Source: Streptomyces radiopugnans (GTDB lineage: Bacteria; Actinomycetota; Actinomycetes; Streptomycetales; Streptomycetaceae). Taken from it: a DNA stretch of 64,000 nt. The stretch spans positions 124,001-188,000 of the forward strand of contig NZ_FOET01000001.1 of the NCBI RefSeq assembly GCF_900110735.1. Reading direction: 5' to 3'. The notes beneath the pieces were generated by a model. That model was not told the DNA's origin. It did no database searches and saw only the letters and a program-made list of their open reading frames with translations. Numbering within the stretch: position 1 is the stretch's first letter; each line of letters opens with the position of its first letter. The position numbers were made by a program, and so were the translations under genes. Positions 35,114 to 44,993 of this stretch are shown here, one piece after another.

Positions 35114-35389
35114 TCAGCCGTAGACGATGCGGCGCAGTTGCCGCAGGGAGAGTCCGGGCGGGGCCACCGCGCGGTGCGGCAGTTCGGCCGTGATCCGCTC
35201 GAAGATCTCCTGGTTCGCCAGCCCCCGGGACTGCAGCTCGCGGTGGCGGCGGCGCACGAACTCCTCGACCGTCTCGTCGAAGTACGCCAGGACGTCCAGG
35301 ACCACCCGGGCCGCCTCGCCGCGCCGGAGCGGCGTGGAGCGGACGAGGTGGTCCACGAGGTCGTCATGGGCCGAGGGGCGTTCGAGCAC
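35114..35389 (-). CDS. Small conserved hypothetical protein upstream of glmS
   Basis: About 91 residues from GTG at 35389 (an in-frame start at 35506 would give 130, but the extra part is proline-rich and crosses a perfect palindrome). The body is helical: DDLVDHLVRSTPLRRGEAAR, VLDVLAYFDETVEEFVRRRH, LANQEIFERITAELPHRAV, LRQLRRIVYG. It has no signal or catalytic motif. Its position 100 bases before glmS suggests shared transcription. Function unknown. Confidence 0.7.
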   Translation of the reverse strand: MLERPSAHDDLVDHLVRSTPLRRGEAARVVLDVLAYFDETVEEFVRRRHRELQSRGLANQEIFERITAELPHRAVAPPGLSLRQLRRIVYG

Positions 35390-35430
35390 TCGTAGATACT
35401 GAGGCCCGCACTCGCCCTTGTGCAAGAAAT

Positions 35431-35448
35431 CTGCCCGATATCGGGCAG
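35431..35448. promoter_or_regulatory. Perfect 18-bp palindrome upstream of the small gene
   Basis: CTGCCCGATATCGGGCAG is fully symmetric with a GATATC centre. Ten bases downstream of it on the reverse strand lies the near-symmetric CTTGTGCAAG. The region is 42-60 bases before the GTG at 35389, a typical operator position. Confidence 0.6.
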
Positions 35449-35556
35449 GGTCGGGGCCGAAGGGGGGAAGTGGGGCCGAGGCGGCCCGGTCGCCGCTCCC
35501 CCTCACCCTCCGCCGCTTCCCCTCGCCTTCCGTCCCCTTCCACCGCTCTCCCGCTG

Positions 35557-36483
35557 TCAGAAGCGGCGCAGCACGGCCTGCTTGGCCGCGGTGAACTCCT
35601 CGTCGGTGAGCACCCCGTCACGGCGCAGCTCGCCCAGTTCGCGCAGCCGCCGCAGCAGGACGTCGTGGTCGGCCCCCTCGGAGCCAGGCCCTGAGCCGTG
35701 TTCGGAGCCGGAACCGGAGCCGGCCTCGGACCGCGGGCCGTCCGCGGGTGGCAGGGCGGGAGCGGACGCGGAGGCCGAGGGGTGCGGCAGCCGGGCGGTG
35801 ACGGCGGCGGCCAGCAGCACCGAGCTGACGTCCTTGGCCTGCCGAACCCCCCACAGCACCAGGCAGTTGGGGTCGTGGTCGGGCTTGAGGACGGCGTGCG
35901 AGCCCTTGGGGTGGAAGCGCACGAAGCCGTTCTCCAGCCCGACCGCCGGGGACCACTCCACACCCGCCAGCTCGTGCAGCGCGAACGTCCGCGGTCCGGC
36001 GGAGGACTTGCTCCCCTCCGCCACCCAGTTCCAGTCGATCCGCACCCGGTCCCCGTCGAAGGAGGCCGTCCCGTCGGTGCCCTGCACCGTCAGCGGCACC
36101 GGCGGGCCGGGCAGCAGGTAGCGGTCGCACGGCTCGGCGACGGGCACCTGCTCCAGCAGCAGGGCGTTGCGCAGCTCGTCCGCGAAGTACTCGGCGACCC
36201 CGGCGCGATCCGGCTCCACCTCGAGGCTGTACGGGTCGGCGGCGTCGGGCAGCCGTCCGCCCGCGGCCTGGAGGAGCGGGTCGGCGCCGTGCCGCAGCCG
36301 CAGACGCAGCCGGCCGGCCTTGCGGCCGGGCTCGTAGGCGATCCCCGACACCGCCTGCAGCGGCACCGCCACCTCGCCGAGCAGCCTCCGCAGCCTGTGC
36401 ACGCTCTTGTGGTGCCCGGGCACGATGCGCACCGTGCCGCCGTCGAACGTCCAGTTCCCCGCCCGCTGGAGTATCTCGGTCAT
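35557..36483 (-). CDS. DUF4429-type protein with C-terminal SHOCT domain
   Basis: 308 residues. Two similar PH-like beta domains are readable, each with a WTFDGGTVRIVPG or ASFDGDRVRIDWN type opening, matching the DUF4429 repeat of Streptomyces. A low-complexity linker (about 235-270, Ala/Ser/Gly-rich) connects to a SHOCT motif LRELGELRRDGVLTDEEFTAAKQAVL at the C-terminus, a small domain believed to mediate oligomerisation. No signal or membrane segment. The biological role of the family is unknown. Confidence 0.85.
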   Translation of the reverse strand: MTEILQRAGNWTFDGGTVRIVPGHHKSVHRLRRLLGEVAVPLQAVSGIAYEPGRKAGRLRLRLRHGADPLLQAAGGRLPDAADPYSLEVEPDRAGVAEYFADELRNALLLEQVPVAEPCDRYLLPGPPVPLTVQGTDGTASFDGDRVRIDWNWVAEGSKSSAGPRTFALHELAGVEWSPAVGLENGFVRFHPKGSHAVLKPDHDPNCLVLWGVRQAKDVSSVLLAAAVTARLPHPSASASAPALPPADGPRSEAGSGSGSEHGSGPGSEGADHDVLLRRLRELGELRRDGVLTDEEFTAAKQAVLRRF

Positions 36484-36554
36484 GCGGTGATTGTCTCAGC
36501 CGCCGGACCGGACCCCCGCCCGTCGGCCCCGGTGCGCACCGGCCCCGGCGTCCG

Positions 36555-37562
36555 TCAGTCCCAGTAGAGGCCGCGCAGACGCGAGGTGACGATGGTCACC
36601 GGGGCGTCGTCGTTCGGATCGGCGGGGTAGTAGGCGGCCTCGAAGCGCAGCTTCTCGCCGCGCGCGATGCTGCCGGAGTGGTGGAAGTCGGCGTAGGTGT
36701 TCCCCGGGGTGCCGACGCGCTCGATGATCCCGGACTCCCAGCGGGTGCCGTCCGGCCGCAGGTGGTAGAAGCGGCCCTGGATCGTGGATCCGGCCGGGAG
36801 GGCGGCGGTGAGGTGCGCCATCACCTGGTAGCGCGTCGCGCCGGTCAGGATGTCGGTGCCCTTGATGTCGAGGGTCTTCCACTGCCGGGGAGCGAGCCGG
36901 ATGTCGCTGGTCTGGTACTCGCCGATCACCTTGGGCACGTCGTCCTCCTCACCCCAGTCCCAGCCGGGGTTGTGGTTCAGGCGCTCGCGTACGCGGGCGC
37001 GCATCGTGTTCATGGAGAAACCGCGCGGGTCGACCTTGCCGGGCTGCCACTCCAGGTGCCCGATCACGGACTCCGCCTTCCAGCCGTGGTGGCGGCAGAG
37101 CGCGGCCGCGGCGCGTTCGATGGCGTCCAGCTGGGCCGCGGGCCAGGGGTCGCGGCCGTCGCCGAGGTTCTCGCACTCGAAGCCGTAGAAGTGGCGGTTG
37201 CCGTCGGTGTTCGCCTCGTTGTCCGGGGGGAGGGATCTTTCGGCGATGACGGCGCGCAGGACGTCGTCGTCGCCCATGCCGGCGTGGTTGGCGCGGCCGT
37301 GGCCGACCAGGTGGACCCGCCCGTCCTTGGTGATCACGCCGTGGCACAGCGGACCCGGCAGCGTCGAGTAGCCGGTGCGGCAGATCTCGACCGTCCGTGC
37401 CGACCCGGAGGTCACGGTGTGGTGGATCATCACGCCGTGCACCGGCCCCCACGGGCCCTTGTGGTTGCGGTTGTGGGTGCGCCAGCTACCGACCTCGACG
37501 ACTCTGAGCCCCTCTTTCCTGAGCGCGGCGACGAATGCGCTCGCGCCGATGGGAGTAGCCAT
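36555..37562 (-). CDS. N-acetylmuramoyl-L-alanine amidase without signal peptide
   Basis: 335 residues; ATG at 37562 with GGGAGA upstream. The amidase_2 (PGRP-like) fold has zinc ligands in VMIHHTVTSG and IGHLEWQPGKVDPRGF, and the Tyr/His elements in the middle (HFYGFECENLGDGRDPWP). The C-terminal 120 residues form a beta-rich module (IRLAPRQWKTLDIKGTD; SGIIERVGTPGNTYADFHH) that may bind wall material. There is no export signal, as in phage endolysins, so release may need lysis or another route. No phage genes flank it, so it appears to be a domesticated gene. Confidence 0.9.
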   Translation of the reverse strand: MATPIGASAFVAALRKEGLRVVEVGSWRTHNRNHKGPWGPVHGVMIHHTVTSGSARTVEICRTGYSTLPGPLCHGVITKDGRVHLVGHGRANHAGMGDDDVLRAVIAERSLPPDNEANTDGNRHFYGFECENLGDGRDPWPAAQLDAIERAAAALCRHHGWKAESVIGHLEWQPGKVDPRGFSMNTMRARVRERLNHNPGWDWGEEDDVPKVIGEYQTSDIRLAPRQWKTLDIKGTDILTGATRYQVMAHLTAALPAGSTIQGRFYHLRPDGTRWESGIIERVGTPGNTYADFHHSGSIARGEKLRFEAAYYPADPNDDAPVTIVTSRLRGLYWD

Positions 37563-37747
37563 GTGTGTTCTCCCGGTTACTTCTGGTGAGGTGCCTGTTC
37601 TCTTTCCTTACCCACTCCGGCGGGTGCGCCCGAAGGAGTGGCCAAGATTTTTTGAAGCCCTTCCGCGCCGCTCGGGGCCATGGCTCTCCCTGGCCGCGGA
37701 CGGGGGCTGTTCGCCTCGAAGCGGAGAACAGTGTTAAGAATGGGCAT

Positions 37748-40534
37748 GTGATCGGACTTTCCGACCGATCTCGGGATTCACTGCGCCGACTGCTCGGTGC
37801 CCGGCGTTCACCAGCGGAACGGCATGAGGGCGGGAGAACGGAGGGCCGGGATCCCGGGGAGAGGGCGAGACGACCGCCGGAGCGGCACCCCGGCTCACTG
37901 CTGGGCGTGCGCAGTCTGGCGGGTCAGGTGTTCGTCCTCCAGGCCGTCCTCGTCCTCCTGCTCGTCCTCGCGGCCGTGGCGGCCCTGGTGGTGCAGGCGC
38001 GCAACGACAGCACGCGGGAGGCGCGCAACCGGTCGGTCGCGGTCGCCGAGACGTTCGCGGCCGCGCCCGGTCTGCCCGCGGTGCTCGCGAGCGACGACCC
38101 CACCACACGGCTCCAGCCGCTCGCCGAACGGGCCAGGGAACGCTCCGGTGTGGACTTCCTCGTGGTGACGGACACCGACGGGATCCGCTACACCCACCCC
38201 ATGCCGGACCGGATCGGGAAGAAGTTCGTCGGCAACATCGAACCGGCGCTGCGGGGCGAGGTCGTCACCGAGGAGATCGTCGGCACCATCGGCCCCCTGG
38301 TGCAGGCGGTCGTCCCCGTCCGGAACGCGGGCGGCTCCATCGTGGGCCTGGTCTCCGCGGGCATCACCGTCGAGAGCGTCGAGGGCACCGCCGGAGGTCA
38401 GTTCCCGCTTCTCTTCGGCGCATCCGCGGGGGCGCTGCTGCTGTCCATGGCGGGCACGGCGGTGGTCAGCCGGCGGCTGCTGCGCCAGACCCGCGGTCTG
38501 GGTCCCGGCGAGATGACCCGCATGTACGAGCACCACGACGCCGTCCTGCACGCCGTCCGCGAAGGCGTGCTGATCGCCGGTGCCGACGGCCGGCTGGTGC
38601 TCGCCAACGACGAGGCGCGCCGGCTGCTGGACCTGCCTCCGGACGCCGAGGGCCGCCCCGTCGCCGACCTCGGTCTCCCGCCGCCCCTCGGCGGGCTGCT
38701 GGCGTCCGCGCGGGTGGCCGTCGACGAGGTCCACATGGCGGGGGAGCGGATGCTGGCCGTCAACCAGCAGCCCGTCGACCGCTACGGATCCCCGTCGGGC
38801 AGTGTGGCGACGTTCCGGGACACCACCGAGATGCGGTTGCTCTCCGAGCGCGCCGAGGCGACGGGCCGCAGGCTGCGGCTGCTGTACGACGCGGGCACGG
38901 GGATCGGCACCACGCTGGACATGGTGCGCACCGCCGAGGCGCTGGCGCAGGCCGCCGTACCCCGCCTGGCCGACTTCGTCACCGTCGACCTGGCCGAGCC
39001 GGTGCTGCGGGGCGAGGAGCCCACCGGCGAGGCGGTGGGCATGCGCAGGGTGGCCGCCGCGGGGATCCGTGAGGTCCCCTCCTTCTACGCCAGGGGAGAC
39101 CTCATCAGGTTCGTCCCCTCCACCCCGCAGGCGCGGGGCTACGGGTCGGGGCAGGCGGTCCTGGAGGCCGACCTGACCGACGCACCCGGCTGGCAGGCAC
39201 AGGACCCCGAGCGCAGCCGGGGGATCATGGCGGAGGGCGTCCACTCCCTGATCACGGCGCCCCTCCAGGCGCGCGGCATGGTTCTGGGACTGGTCAACTT
39301 CTGGCGCTCCGAGAAGCCCGAGCCGTTCGACGAGGACGATCTGTCCCTGGCCGAGGAACTGGTGGCCCGGGCCGCGGTCGCCATCGACAACGCCCGCCGC
39401 TACACGCGCGAGCACACCATGGCCGCCACGCTCCAGCGCAGCCTGCTGCCGCGGGCCCTGCCCGAGCAGGACGCGCTGGACGTCGCCTACCGCTATCTGC
39501 CCGCCCACTCGGGGGTGGGCGGCGACTGGTTCGACGTGATCCCGCTGTCCGGCGCCCGGGTGGCGCTGGTGGTCGGCGACGTGGTCGGCCACGGACTGCA
39601 CGCGGCCGCCACCATGGGGCGGCTGCGGACCGCCGTCCACAACTTCTCCGCCCTGGACCTGCCGCCCGACGAGATCATCGGGCATCTCGACGAACTGGTG
39701 AGCCGTAGCGATCAGGAGGGGGACGGCGAGAACGGGACGCCGGACGGCACCCACGGAATGATGGGCGCCACCTGTCTGTACGCGATCTACGACCCGGCCT
39801 CCCGGCGCTGTGTCATGGCCCGGGCCGGGCATCCGCCTCCCGCGGTCGTCCGCCCCGACGGCGAGGTGGAGTTCCCCGACACGCCCGTCAGCGCCCCTCT
39901 CGGACTGGGCGCGCCGCCCTACGAGTCGGCCGAGATCGAACTGGCCGAAGGCAGCCGGCTGGTGCTGTACACCGACGGGCTGGTGGAGGACCGGGCGCGT
40001 GACATCGACGCCGGACTGGATCTGCTGGCGCAGGCCCTGACCGGGGCCGGCCGCTCCCCGGAGGAGACCTGCGACGCGGTGACCGGGGCGATGCTGGCCG
40101 GGCGCCCGCGCGACGACGTCGCCCTGCTCGTCGCCCGTACCAGGGCCCTGGCCGCCGACCAGGCGGCGTCGTGGGAGGTGCCCTCCGAGCCCGCCGCGGT
40201 CTCCGCCGTGCGCGAGGAGGTCGCGCGGCGGCTGGCCGACTGGGGGCTGGAGGAGACGGTGTTCACCACCGAGCTGATCCTCAGCGAGCTGGTCACCAAC
40301 GCCATCCGGCACGCCACCGGGCCGGTGCGGGTCAGGCTGCTCAGGGTGGAGCGCAGTCTGATCTGCGAGGTCTCCGACACCAGCAGCACCTCGCCGCACC
40401 TGCGCCGCGCGGCGACGACGGACGAGGGCGGACGGGGGCTGTTCCTGGTGGCGCAGCTCTCCGAGAGGTGGGGCACCCGGTACACCGGGAGCGGGAAGGT
40501 CATCTGGGCCGAGCAGCAACTGCCCCCGGCCTGA
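37748..40534 (+). CDS. SpoIIE-type PP2C phosphatase with Cache, PAS, GAF and RsbW-like domains
   Basis: About 928 residues from GTG 37748 (TAAGAAT just upstream suggests a leaderless start). Order: basic head, membrane helix (LAGQVFVLQAVLVLLLVLAA), extracytoplasmic Cache/PAS-like sensor (DTDGIRYTHPMPDRIGKKFV), second helix, PAS (VREGVLIAGADGRLVLANDE), GAF, the PP2C phosphatase domain (GVGGDWFDVIPLSGARVALV; VGDVVGHGLHAAATM; YTDGLVEDR) and a C-terminal HATPase_c domain (ELILSELVTNAIRHATGPV) of the RsbW anti-sigma type. Such proteins combine dephosphorylation of an anti-anti-sigma factor with a kinase module, so they control a sigma factor by partner switching. The partner genes are not adjacent. 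Confidence 0.93.
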   Translation: MIGLSDRSRDSLRRLLGARRSPAERHEGGRTEGRDPGERARRPPERHPGSLLGVRSLAGQVFVLQAVLVLLLVLAAVAALVVQARNDSTREARNRSVAVAETFAAAPGLPAVLASDDPTTRLQPLAERARERSGVDFLVVTDTDGIRYTHPMPDRIGKKFVGNIEPALRGEVVTEEIVGTIGPLVQAVVPVRNAGGSIVGLVSAGITVESVEGTAGGQFPLLFGASAGALLLSMAGTAVVSRRLLRQTRGLGPGEMTRMYEHHDAVLHAVREGVLIAGADGRLVLANDEARRLLDLPPDAEGRPVADLGLPPPLGGLLASARVAVDEVHMAGERMLAVNQQPVDRYGSPSGSVATFRDTTEMRLLSERAEATGRRLRLLYDAGTGIGTTLDMVRTAEALAQAAVPRLADFVTVDLAEPVLRGEEPTGEAVGMRRVAAAGIREVPSFYARGDLIRFVPSTPQARGYGSGQAVLEADLTDAPGWQAQDPERSRGIMAEGVHSLITAPLQARGMVLGLVNFWRSEKPEPFDEDDLSLAEELVARAAVAIDNARRYTREHTMAATLQRSLLPRALPEQDALDVAYRYLPAHSGVGGDWFDVIPLSGARVALVVGDVVGHGLHAAATMGRLRTAVHNFSALDLPPDEIIGHLDELVSRSDQEGDGENGTPDGTHGMMGATCLYAIYDPASRRCVMARAGHPPPAVVRPDGEVEFPDTPVSAPLGLGAPPYESAEIELAEGSRLVLYTDGLVEDRARDIDAGLDLLAQALTGAGRSPEETCDAVTGAMLAGRPRDDVALLVARTRALAADQAASWEVPSEPAAVSAVREEVARRLADWGLEETVFTTELILSELVTNAIRHATGPVRVRLLRVERSLICEVSDTSSTSPHLRRAATTDEGGRGLFLVAQLSERWGTRYTGSGKVIWAEQQLPPA

Positions 40535-40615
40535 CCGGCTCGGCTGACCGGCCCGTCCGGCCGGCAGCCCTGCCGGGTGTGCGGGACCGGGTGTGAGGGG
40601 CTGGATGTGCGGGAC

Positions 40616-40649
40616 CGGGGTGGGGCGCCGTCGACGGCGCCCCACCCCG
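40616..40649. terminator. Perfect 34-bp palindromic terminator
   Basis: 17-base arms without a loop spacer, centred at GTCGAC (40630-40635), between the converging SpoIIE and acyl-CoA dehydrogenase genes; works in both directions. Confidence 0.9.
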
Positions 40650-40679
40650 CTTGCCTGCCCGTCGGCCCGGACCGCCCGG

Positions 40680-41843
40680 TCAGGAGGAGGCGACGCCCAG
40701 CTCGCGGGCGATCAGCATGCGCTGGACCTCGCTGGTGCCCTCGCCGATCTCCAGGATCTTCGAATCCCGCCACATACGGGCCACCGGGTACTCGTTCATG
40801 AAGCCGTAGCCGCCGTGGATCTGGGTGGCCTCGCGGGCGTTGGTGACCGCGATCTCCGAGGAGTACAGCTTGGCGATGGCCGCCTCCTTCTTGAACGGCT
40901 CGCCCGCCAGCAGCCGGGAGGCGGCGTCGCGCCAGGCGATACGGGCGGTGTGGGCGCGCATCTCCATGTCGGCCAGCTTGAACTGGATGGCCTGGTTGGC
41001 CCCGATGGGGCGGCCGAAGGCGCGGCGCTCCCCGGCGTACCGCACCGACTCGTCCACACAGCCCTGGGCCAGGCCCGTGGCCAGCGCGGAGATGGCGATG
41101 CGGCCCTCGTCCAGGATGCGCAGGAACTGGGCGTAGCCGCGGCCCTCCTCGCCCAGCAGGTTGGCGGCCGGGACCCGGACGTCGGAGAAGGACAGCTCGC
41201 GGGTGTCCGAGGCGTTCCAGCCGACCTTGGAGTAGGGCGCGGCGACGGTGAAGCCCGGGGTGCCGGAGGGGACGATGATCGAGGAGATCTCCGGGCGGCC
41301 GTCGGGCTTGCGGCCGGTGACGGCGGTGACGGTGACCAGACCGGTGATGTCGGTGCCGGAGTTGGTGATGAAGCACTTGGTGCCGCTGATCACCCACTCG
41401 TCGCCGTCGCGTACGGCGGTGGTGCGGGTGCCGCCCGCGTCCGAGCCGCACTCGGGCTCGGTCAGGCCGAAGGCGCCGAGCATCTCGCCCGAGCACAGCC
41501 TCGGCAGCCACTGGCGCTTCTGCTCCTCGGTGCCGAAGCGGTACACGGGCATGGCGCCCAGCGAGACGGCGGCCTCCAGGGTGATGGCGACCGAGGAGTC
41601 CACCCGGGCCAGCTCCTCCAGGGCCAGGCACAGGGCGAGGTAGTCGCCGCCCATGCCCCCGTACTCCTCGGGGAAGGGCAGGCCGAACAGGCCCATGCGG
41701 CCCATCTCGCGCACGATCTCGTAGGGGAACTCGTGGTTCTCGTAGAACTCCCCGATCTTCGGCGCGATGACGTCGTGTGCGAACTCCTCGACGGTGCGGC
41801 GCAGTTCCTCGTGCTCGGGGGAGAGGCGGTGGTCAAGGGACAT
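40680..41843 (-). CDS. acdH: Acyl-CoA dehydrogenase (isovaleryl/short branched-chain type)
   Basis: 387 residues from ATG at 41843 with AAGGAG about 11 bases upstream. The FAD/acyl-CoA fold is full: AFGLTEPECGSDAGGTRTTA, WVISGTKCFITNSG, ERRAFGRPIGANQAIQFKLAD and the C-terminal IHGGYGFMNEYPVARMWRDS. The glutamate in IGEGTSEVQ is where the catalytic base lies in some members. It is the last gene of a carboxylase beta, carboxylase alpha, HMG-CoA lyase, acyl-CoA dehydrogenase series, so isovaleryl-CoA oxidation in leucine breakdown is the best assignment. The order matches the acdH cluster I recall from S. coelicolor. Confidence 0.92.
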   Translation of the reverse strand: MSLDHRLSPEHEELRRTVEEFAHDVIAPKIGEFYENHEFPYEIVREMGRMGLFGLPFPEEYGGMGGDYLALCLALEELARVDSSVAITLEAAVSLGAMPVYRFGTEEQKRQWLPRLCSGEMLGAFGLTEPECGSDAGGTRTTAVRDGDEWVISGTKCFITNSGTDITGLVTVTAVTGRKPDGRPEISSIIVPSGTPGFTVAAPYSKVGWNASDTRELSFSDVRVPAANLLGEEGRGYAQFLRILDEGRIAISALATGLAQGCVDESVRYAGERRAFGRPIGANQAIQFKLADMEMRAHTARIAWRDAASRLLAGEPFKKEAAIAKLYSSEIAVTNAREATQIHGGYGFMNEYPVARMWRDSKILEIGEGTSEVQRMLIARELGVASS

Positions 41844-41848
41844 GGCTG

Positions 41849-42865
41849 TCACTGCTCCTTGTGGGAGTCGCGGGAGACCTGGGTGCCCTGGGAGCCGCGG
41901 GTGTCGTGGGTTCCCTGGGAGGAGAGGGCGCGGACCGTGCGGGACGGGCTGGGCCGCCCCAGCCGCTCGGCCATCCACACGCTGGTGGCGGTGAGGCGGC
42001 CGAGGTCGACCCCGGTATCGATGCCGAGGCCGTGCAGCATCCACACCAGGTCCTCGGTGGCGAGGTTGCCCGTGGCGCTCTTGGCGTACGGGCAGCCGCC
42101 GAGGCCGCCGGCGGAGGCGTCCACGGCGGTGACGCCGTGCCGGAGGGCGGCCAGGGTGTTGGACAGGGCCTGGCCGTAGGTGTCGTGGAAGTGGACGGCG
42201 AGGCGGCCGGTGGGCACGCCCGCGTCGTTCAGGGCGGCCAGCAGGGCGGTGACATGGCCGGGGGTGGCCACGCCGATGGTGTCGCCCAGGCTCAGCTCGT
42301 CGCAGCCGAGGTCGAGCAGGCGGCGGCAGACGCCGACCACCTGCGCGACGGGCACCGGGCCCTCCCAGGGATCGCCGAAGCACATCGACAGATAGCCGCG
42401 GACCCCGGCGCCCGCCTCCTTCGCGCGGGCGGCCACCGGCTCGAACATCGCCAGGGCCTCGTCGACGGTGCGGTTGAGATTGGCCCTGGCGAAGGACTCG
42501 GTGGCGCTGCCGAAGACGGCGATCTCGCGGACGCCGAGGGCCAGCGCCCGCTCCAGGCCGCGCTCGTTGGGCACGAGCGCCGGCAGCCGTACGGCGTCGG
42601 CGCCCGCCCGGTCGGCGAGGTCGGCCACGGCCGGGAACAGCTCCTCGGCGTCGGCCAGTTGGGGCACCCACCTGGGGTGGACGAAGCTGGTCGCCTCGAT
42701 GGTGCGCAGCCCGGCGTCGGCGAGCCGGCGGATGAACTCCGCCTTCACCTCGACGGGCACGGTCGACGGTTCGTTCTGCAGACCGTCGCGCGCGCCCACC
42801 TCGTGGATGCGGACGCGGTCCGGAAGCCCTTCGGCCGCAACGGCCATGGGCAGACCCTCGATCAT
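41849..42865 (-). CDS. Hydroxymethylglutaryl-CoA lyase
   Basis: 338 residues; ATG at 42865 overlaps the upstream carboxylase stop by four bases, GGAGG is eight bases before. The TIM barrel begins [15 protein letters not shown], with the catalytic Asp and Arg, and has the metal-binding HFHDTYG near the middle and the flexible-loop Cys in [15 protein letters not shown], the signature of HMG-CoA lyase. It splits HMG-CoA into acetyl-CoA and acetoacetate, the last step of leucine catabolism. The C-terminal 40 residues are Ser/Gln/Gly-rich and may be dispensable. Confidence 0.93.
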   Translation of the reverse strand: MIEGLPMAVAAEGLPDRVRIHEVGARDGLQNEPSTVPVEVKAEFIRRLADAGLRTIEATSFVHPRWVPQLADAEELFPAVADLADRAGADAVRLPALVPNERGLERALALGVREIAVFGSATESFARANLNRTVDEALAMFEPVAARAKEAGAGVRGYLSMCFGDPWEGPVPVAQVVGVCRRLLDLGCDELSLGDTIGVATPGHVTALLAALNDAGVPTGRLAVHFHDTYGQALSNTLAALRHGVTAVDASAGGLGGCPYAKSATGNLATEDLVWMLHGLGIDTGVDLGRLTATSVWMAERLGRPSPSRTVRALSSQGTHDTRGSQGTQVSRDSHKEQ

Positions 42866-44979
42866 CGCGCGGCCTCCTTCTCCGGCCCCGGCTTCTCCGA
42901 CGGCGCCGGCGAATCGCCGTCCGGCGCGGAGCCCTTCGGCTCGACGACGGCGAGCACCTGGTCCATGGCGACCGTGCTGCCCGCCGTGACGTCCAGCTCG
43001 GTGACGACCCCGTCGTAGGGGGCGGCGATGACGTGCTCCATCTTCATCGCCTCCACCACCAGCAGGCTCTGGCCGGCGGTGACCTCCTCGCCGACGGCCG
43101 CCTTGACGACGGTGACCGTGCCGGGCATCGGCGCGGTCAGCGCGTCGGCGCCGTGCGCCCCCGCGCCGCCCCGCAGGGCCGCCTCGACCGGGTCGTGGTC
43201 GGCCAGGTGCCAACTCTGCCCGTCGCGGCCGAGCCAGCGGCTGCCGCCGAAGCGGGTGTGGGCGAAGGAGTGGGTCATCCCGTCCCAGGTCAGCAGCGCG
43301 CGGCCGGATTCCCCGCCGGAATCCCCACCGTCCTGCGGCCGCAGCGCGGCACTCACCGGCTCGGCGTCCCCGACGCGGACCTCGGCGCCGTCGGCCCGCC
43401 CGCGCACCCGCACGGCCACCGGCTCATGGCCCGGTGTCCGCAGGTGGTGGACCGTCCAGGCGGGCTCGCCGCCCAGCCGCCAGCCGGTCGGCGCGGAGAA
43501 CGGGTCCGTCCAGCCGGCGGAGCCGTCCGCGGAGGCGGGGGGCGAAGGCTCCAGAGCGGCGTGCCGCAGCAGAGCCGCCGCCGCGTAGACCTCGTCCGGC
43601 ACGGCCGACGGCAGCAGCGAGGCGGCGTCGCGGTCCACCAGGCCGGTGTCCAGCTCCCCGGAGACCACCGCCGGGTGGGCCAGCAGGGCGCGCAGGAAGG
43701 CGGTGTTGGTGTCCACGCCCAGCACGGTCGTCTCCGCCAGCGCGGAACGCAGCCGCCGCAGCGCGGAGGCCCGGTCCGGACCGTGGGCGATCACCTTGGC
43801 GAGCATCGGGTCGTAGACGGTGCCCACCTCGGTGCCCTGCGCGAGCCCGGAGTCCACGCGGACGCCCTCGCCCGAGGGCTCCGAGAGCAGGTGGACGGTA
43901 CCGGCCGACGGCAGGAAGTCCACCCTCTCGCCGGTGGCGCGCGCCGTCTCCGCGCAGATCCGGGCCTCCACCGCGTGCCCGTTCAGGCGGACGTCCTCCT
44001 GGCCGAAGGCCAGCGGCTCGCCGGCCGCCACCCGCAGCTGCCACTCCACCAGGTCCAGGCCGGTGATCAGCTCCGTCACCGGGTGCTCGACCTGGAGGCG
44101 GGTGTTCATCTCCATGAAGCAGTAGGCGGCCGGATCGCCGCCGGGGACGATGAACTCCACCGTGCCGGCGCCCCGGTAGCCGCAGGAGCGGGCGGCGCGT
44201 ACGGCCGCCTCACCCATCGCGGCGCGGGTGGTCTCGTCCAGCAGCGGGCTGGGCGCCTCCTCGATGATCTTCTGGTGGCGGCGCTGGAGGCTGCACTCGC
44301 GCTCGCCCAGGTGCACCACGGTGCCGTGGCCGTCGGCCAGGACCTGGATCTCGATGTGCCGGGGCCGGTCGATCCACCGCTCCACCAGCAGGGTGTCGTC
44401 GCCGAAGGCGCCGCGGGCCTCGCGCCGCGCGGCGGCGATCTCCTCGGCCAGCAGCGACTCGTCGCGCACCAGCCGCATGCCCTTGCCGCCGCCTCCGGCC
44501 GAGGGCTTGAGCAGGACCGGGGTCCCGATCTCCAGCGCCGCGGCGGTCAGTTCGGCGTCGGTCAGCCCGCTGCCGCTGCTGCCGGGCACCACCGGCACCC
44601 CGGCGGCCCGCACCGTCTCCTTGGCGCGGATCTTGTCGCCCATCAGCTCGATGGCGTCGGCGGGCGGGCCGACGAAGACCATCCCGGCCGCCTCCACCGC
44701 GCGGGCGAAGGCGGCGTTCTCGGCGAGGAAGCCGTAGCCGGGGTGCACCGCCTGGGCGCCCGTCCGCCGGGCGGCCCGGAGCAGCCTCTCGATCGACAGA
44801 TAACTCTCGGAGGCCACCGCCGGGCCGATCCGCACCGCGGTGTCCGCCTCCCGCACATGGCGCGCGTCGGCGTCCGCGTCGCTGAAGACGGCGACCGAGC
44901 GCACGCCCAGCCGCCGCAGCGTGCGGATGACGCGGACGGCGATCTCGCCGCGGTTGGCGACCAGCACCGTGTCGAACAT
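42862..44979 (-). CDS. Acyl-CoA carboxylase alpha subunit (biotin carboxylase plus BCCP)
   Basis: 705 residues from ATG at 44979, with GAGGGGG in the 14-base gap after the beta subunit; the earlier ATG at 44988 is too close to that site. The biotin carboxylase part has [16 protein letters not shown], the ATP-grasp [10 protein letters not shown] loop, and [17 protein letters not shown]-like region follows and the biotin carrier domain ends the protein with EAMKMEH; the biotinylated Lys is K646. With the beta gene just upstream it should form a 3-methylcrotonyl-CoA carboxylase (inference from the HMG-CoA lyase neighbour). Propionyl- or acetyl-CoA cannot be excluded. Confidence 0.93.
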   Translation of the reverse strand: MFDTVLVANRGEIAVRVIRTLRRLGVRSVAVFSDADADARHVREADTAVRIGPAVASESYLSIERLLRAARRTGAQAVHPGYGFLAENAAFARAVEAAGMVFVGPPADAIELMGDKIRAKETVRAAGVPVVPGSSGSGLTDAELTAAALEIGTPVLLKPSAGGGGKGMRLVRDESLLAEEIAAARREARGAFGDDTLLVERWIDRPRHIEIQVLADGHGTVVHLGERECSLQRRHQKIIEEAPSPLLDETTRAAMGEAAVRAARSCGYRGAGTVEFIVPGGDPAAYCFMEMNTRLQVEHPVTELITGLDLVEWQLRVAAGEPLAFGQEDVRLNGHAVEARICAETARATGERVDFLPSAGTVHLLSEPSGEGVRVDSGLAQGTEVGTVYDPMLAKVIAHGPDRASALRRLRSALAETTVLGVDTNTAFLRALLAHPAVVSGELDTGLVDRDAASLLPSAVPDEVYAAAALLRHAALEPSPPASADGSAGWTDPFSAPTGWRLGGEPAWTVHHLRTPGHEPVAVRVRGRADGAEVRVGDAEPVSAALRPQDGGDSGGESGRALLTWDGMTHSFAHTRFGGSRWLGRDGQSWHLADHDPVEAALRGGAGAHGADALTAPMPGTVTVVKAAVGEEVTAGQSLLVVEAMKMEHVIAAPYDGVVTELDVTAGSTVAMDQVLAVVEPKGSAPDGDSPAPSEKPGPEKEAAR

Positions 44980-44993
44980 GGAACGCATCCCCC

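Noticed and set aside
36555..37562. Prophage remnant around the amidase
   Set aside because: No integrase, capsid, portal or tail genes flank it; neighbours are chromosomal.
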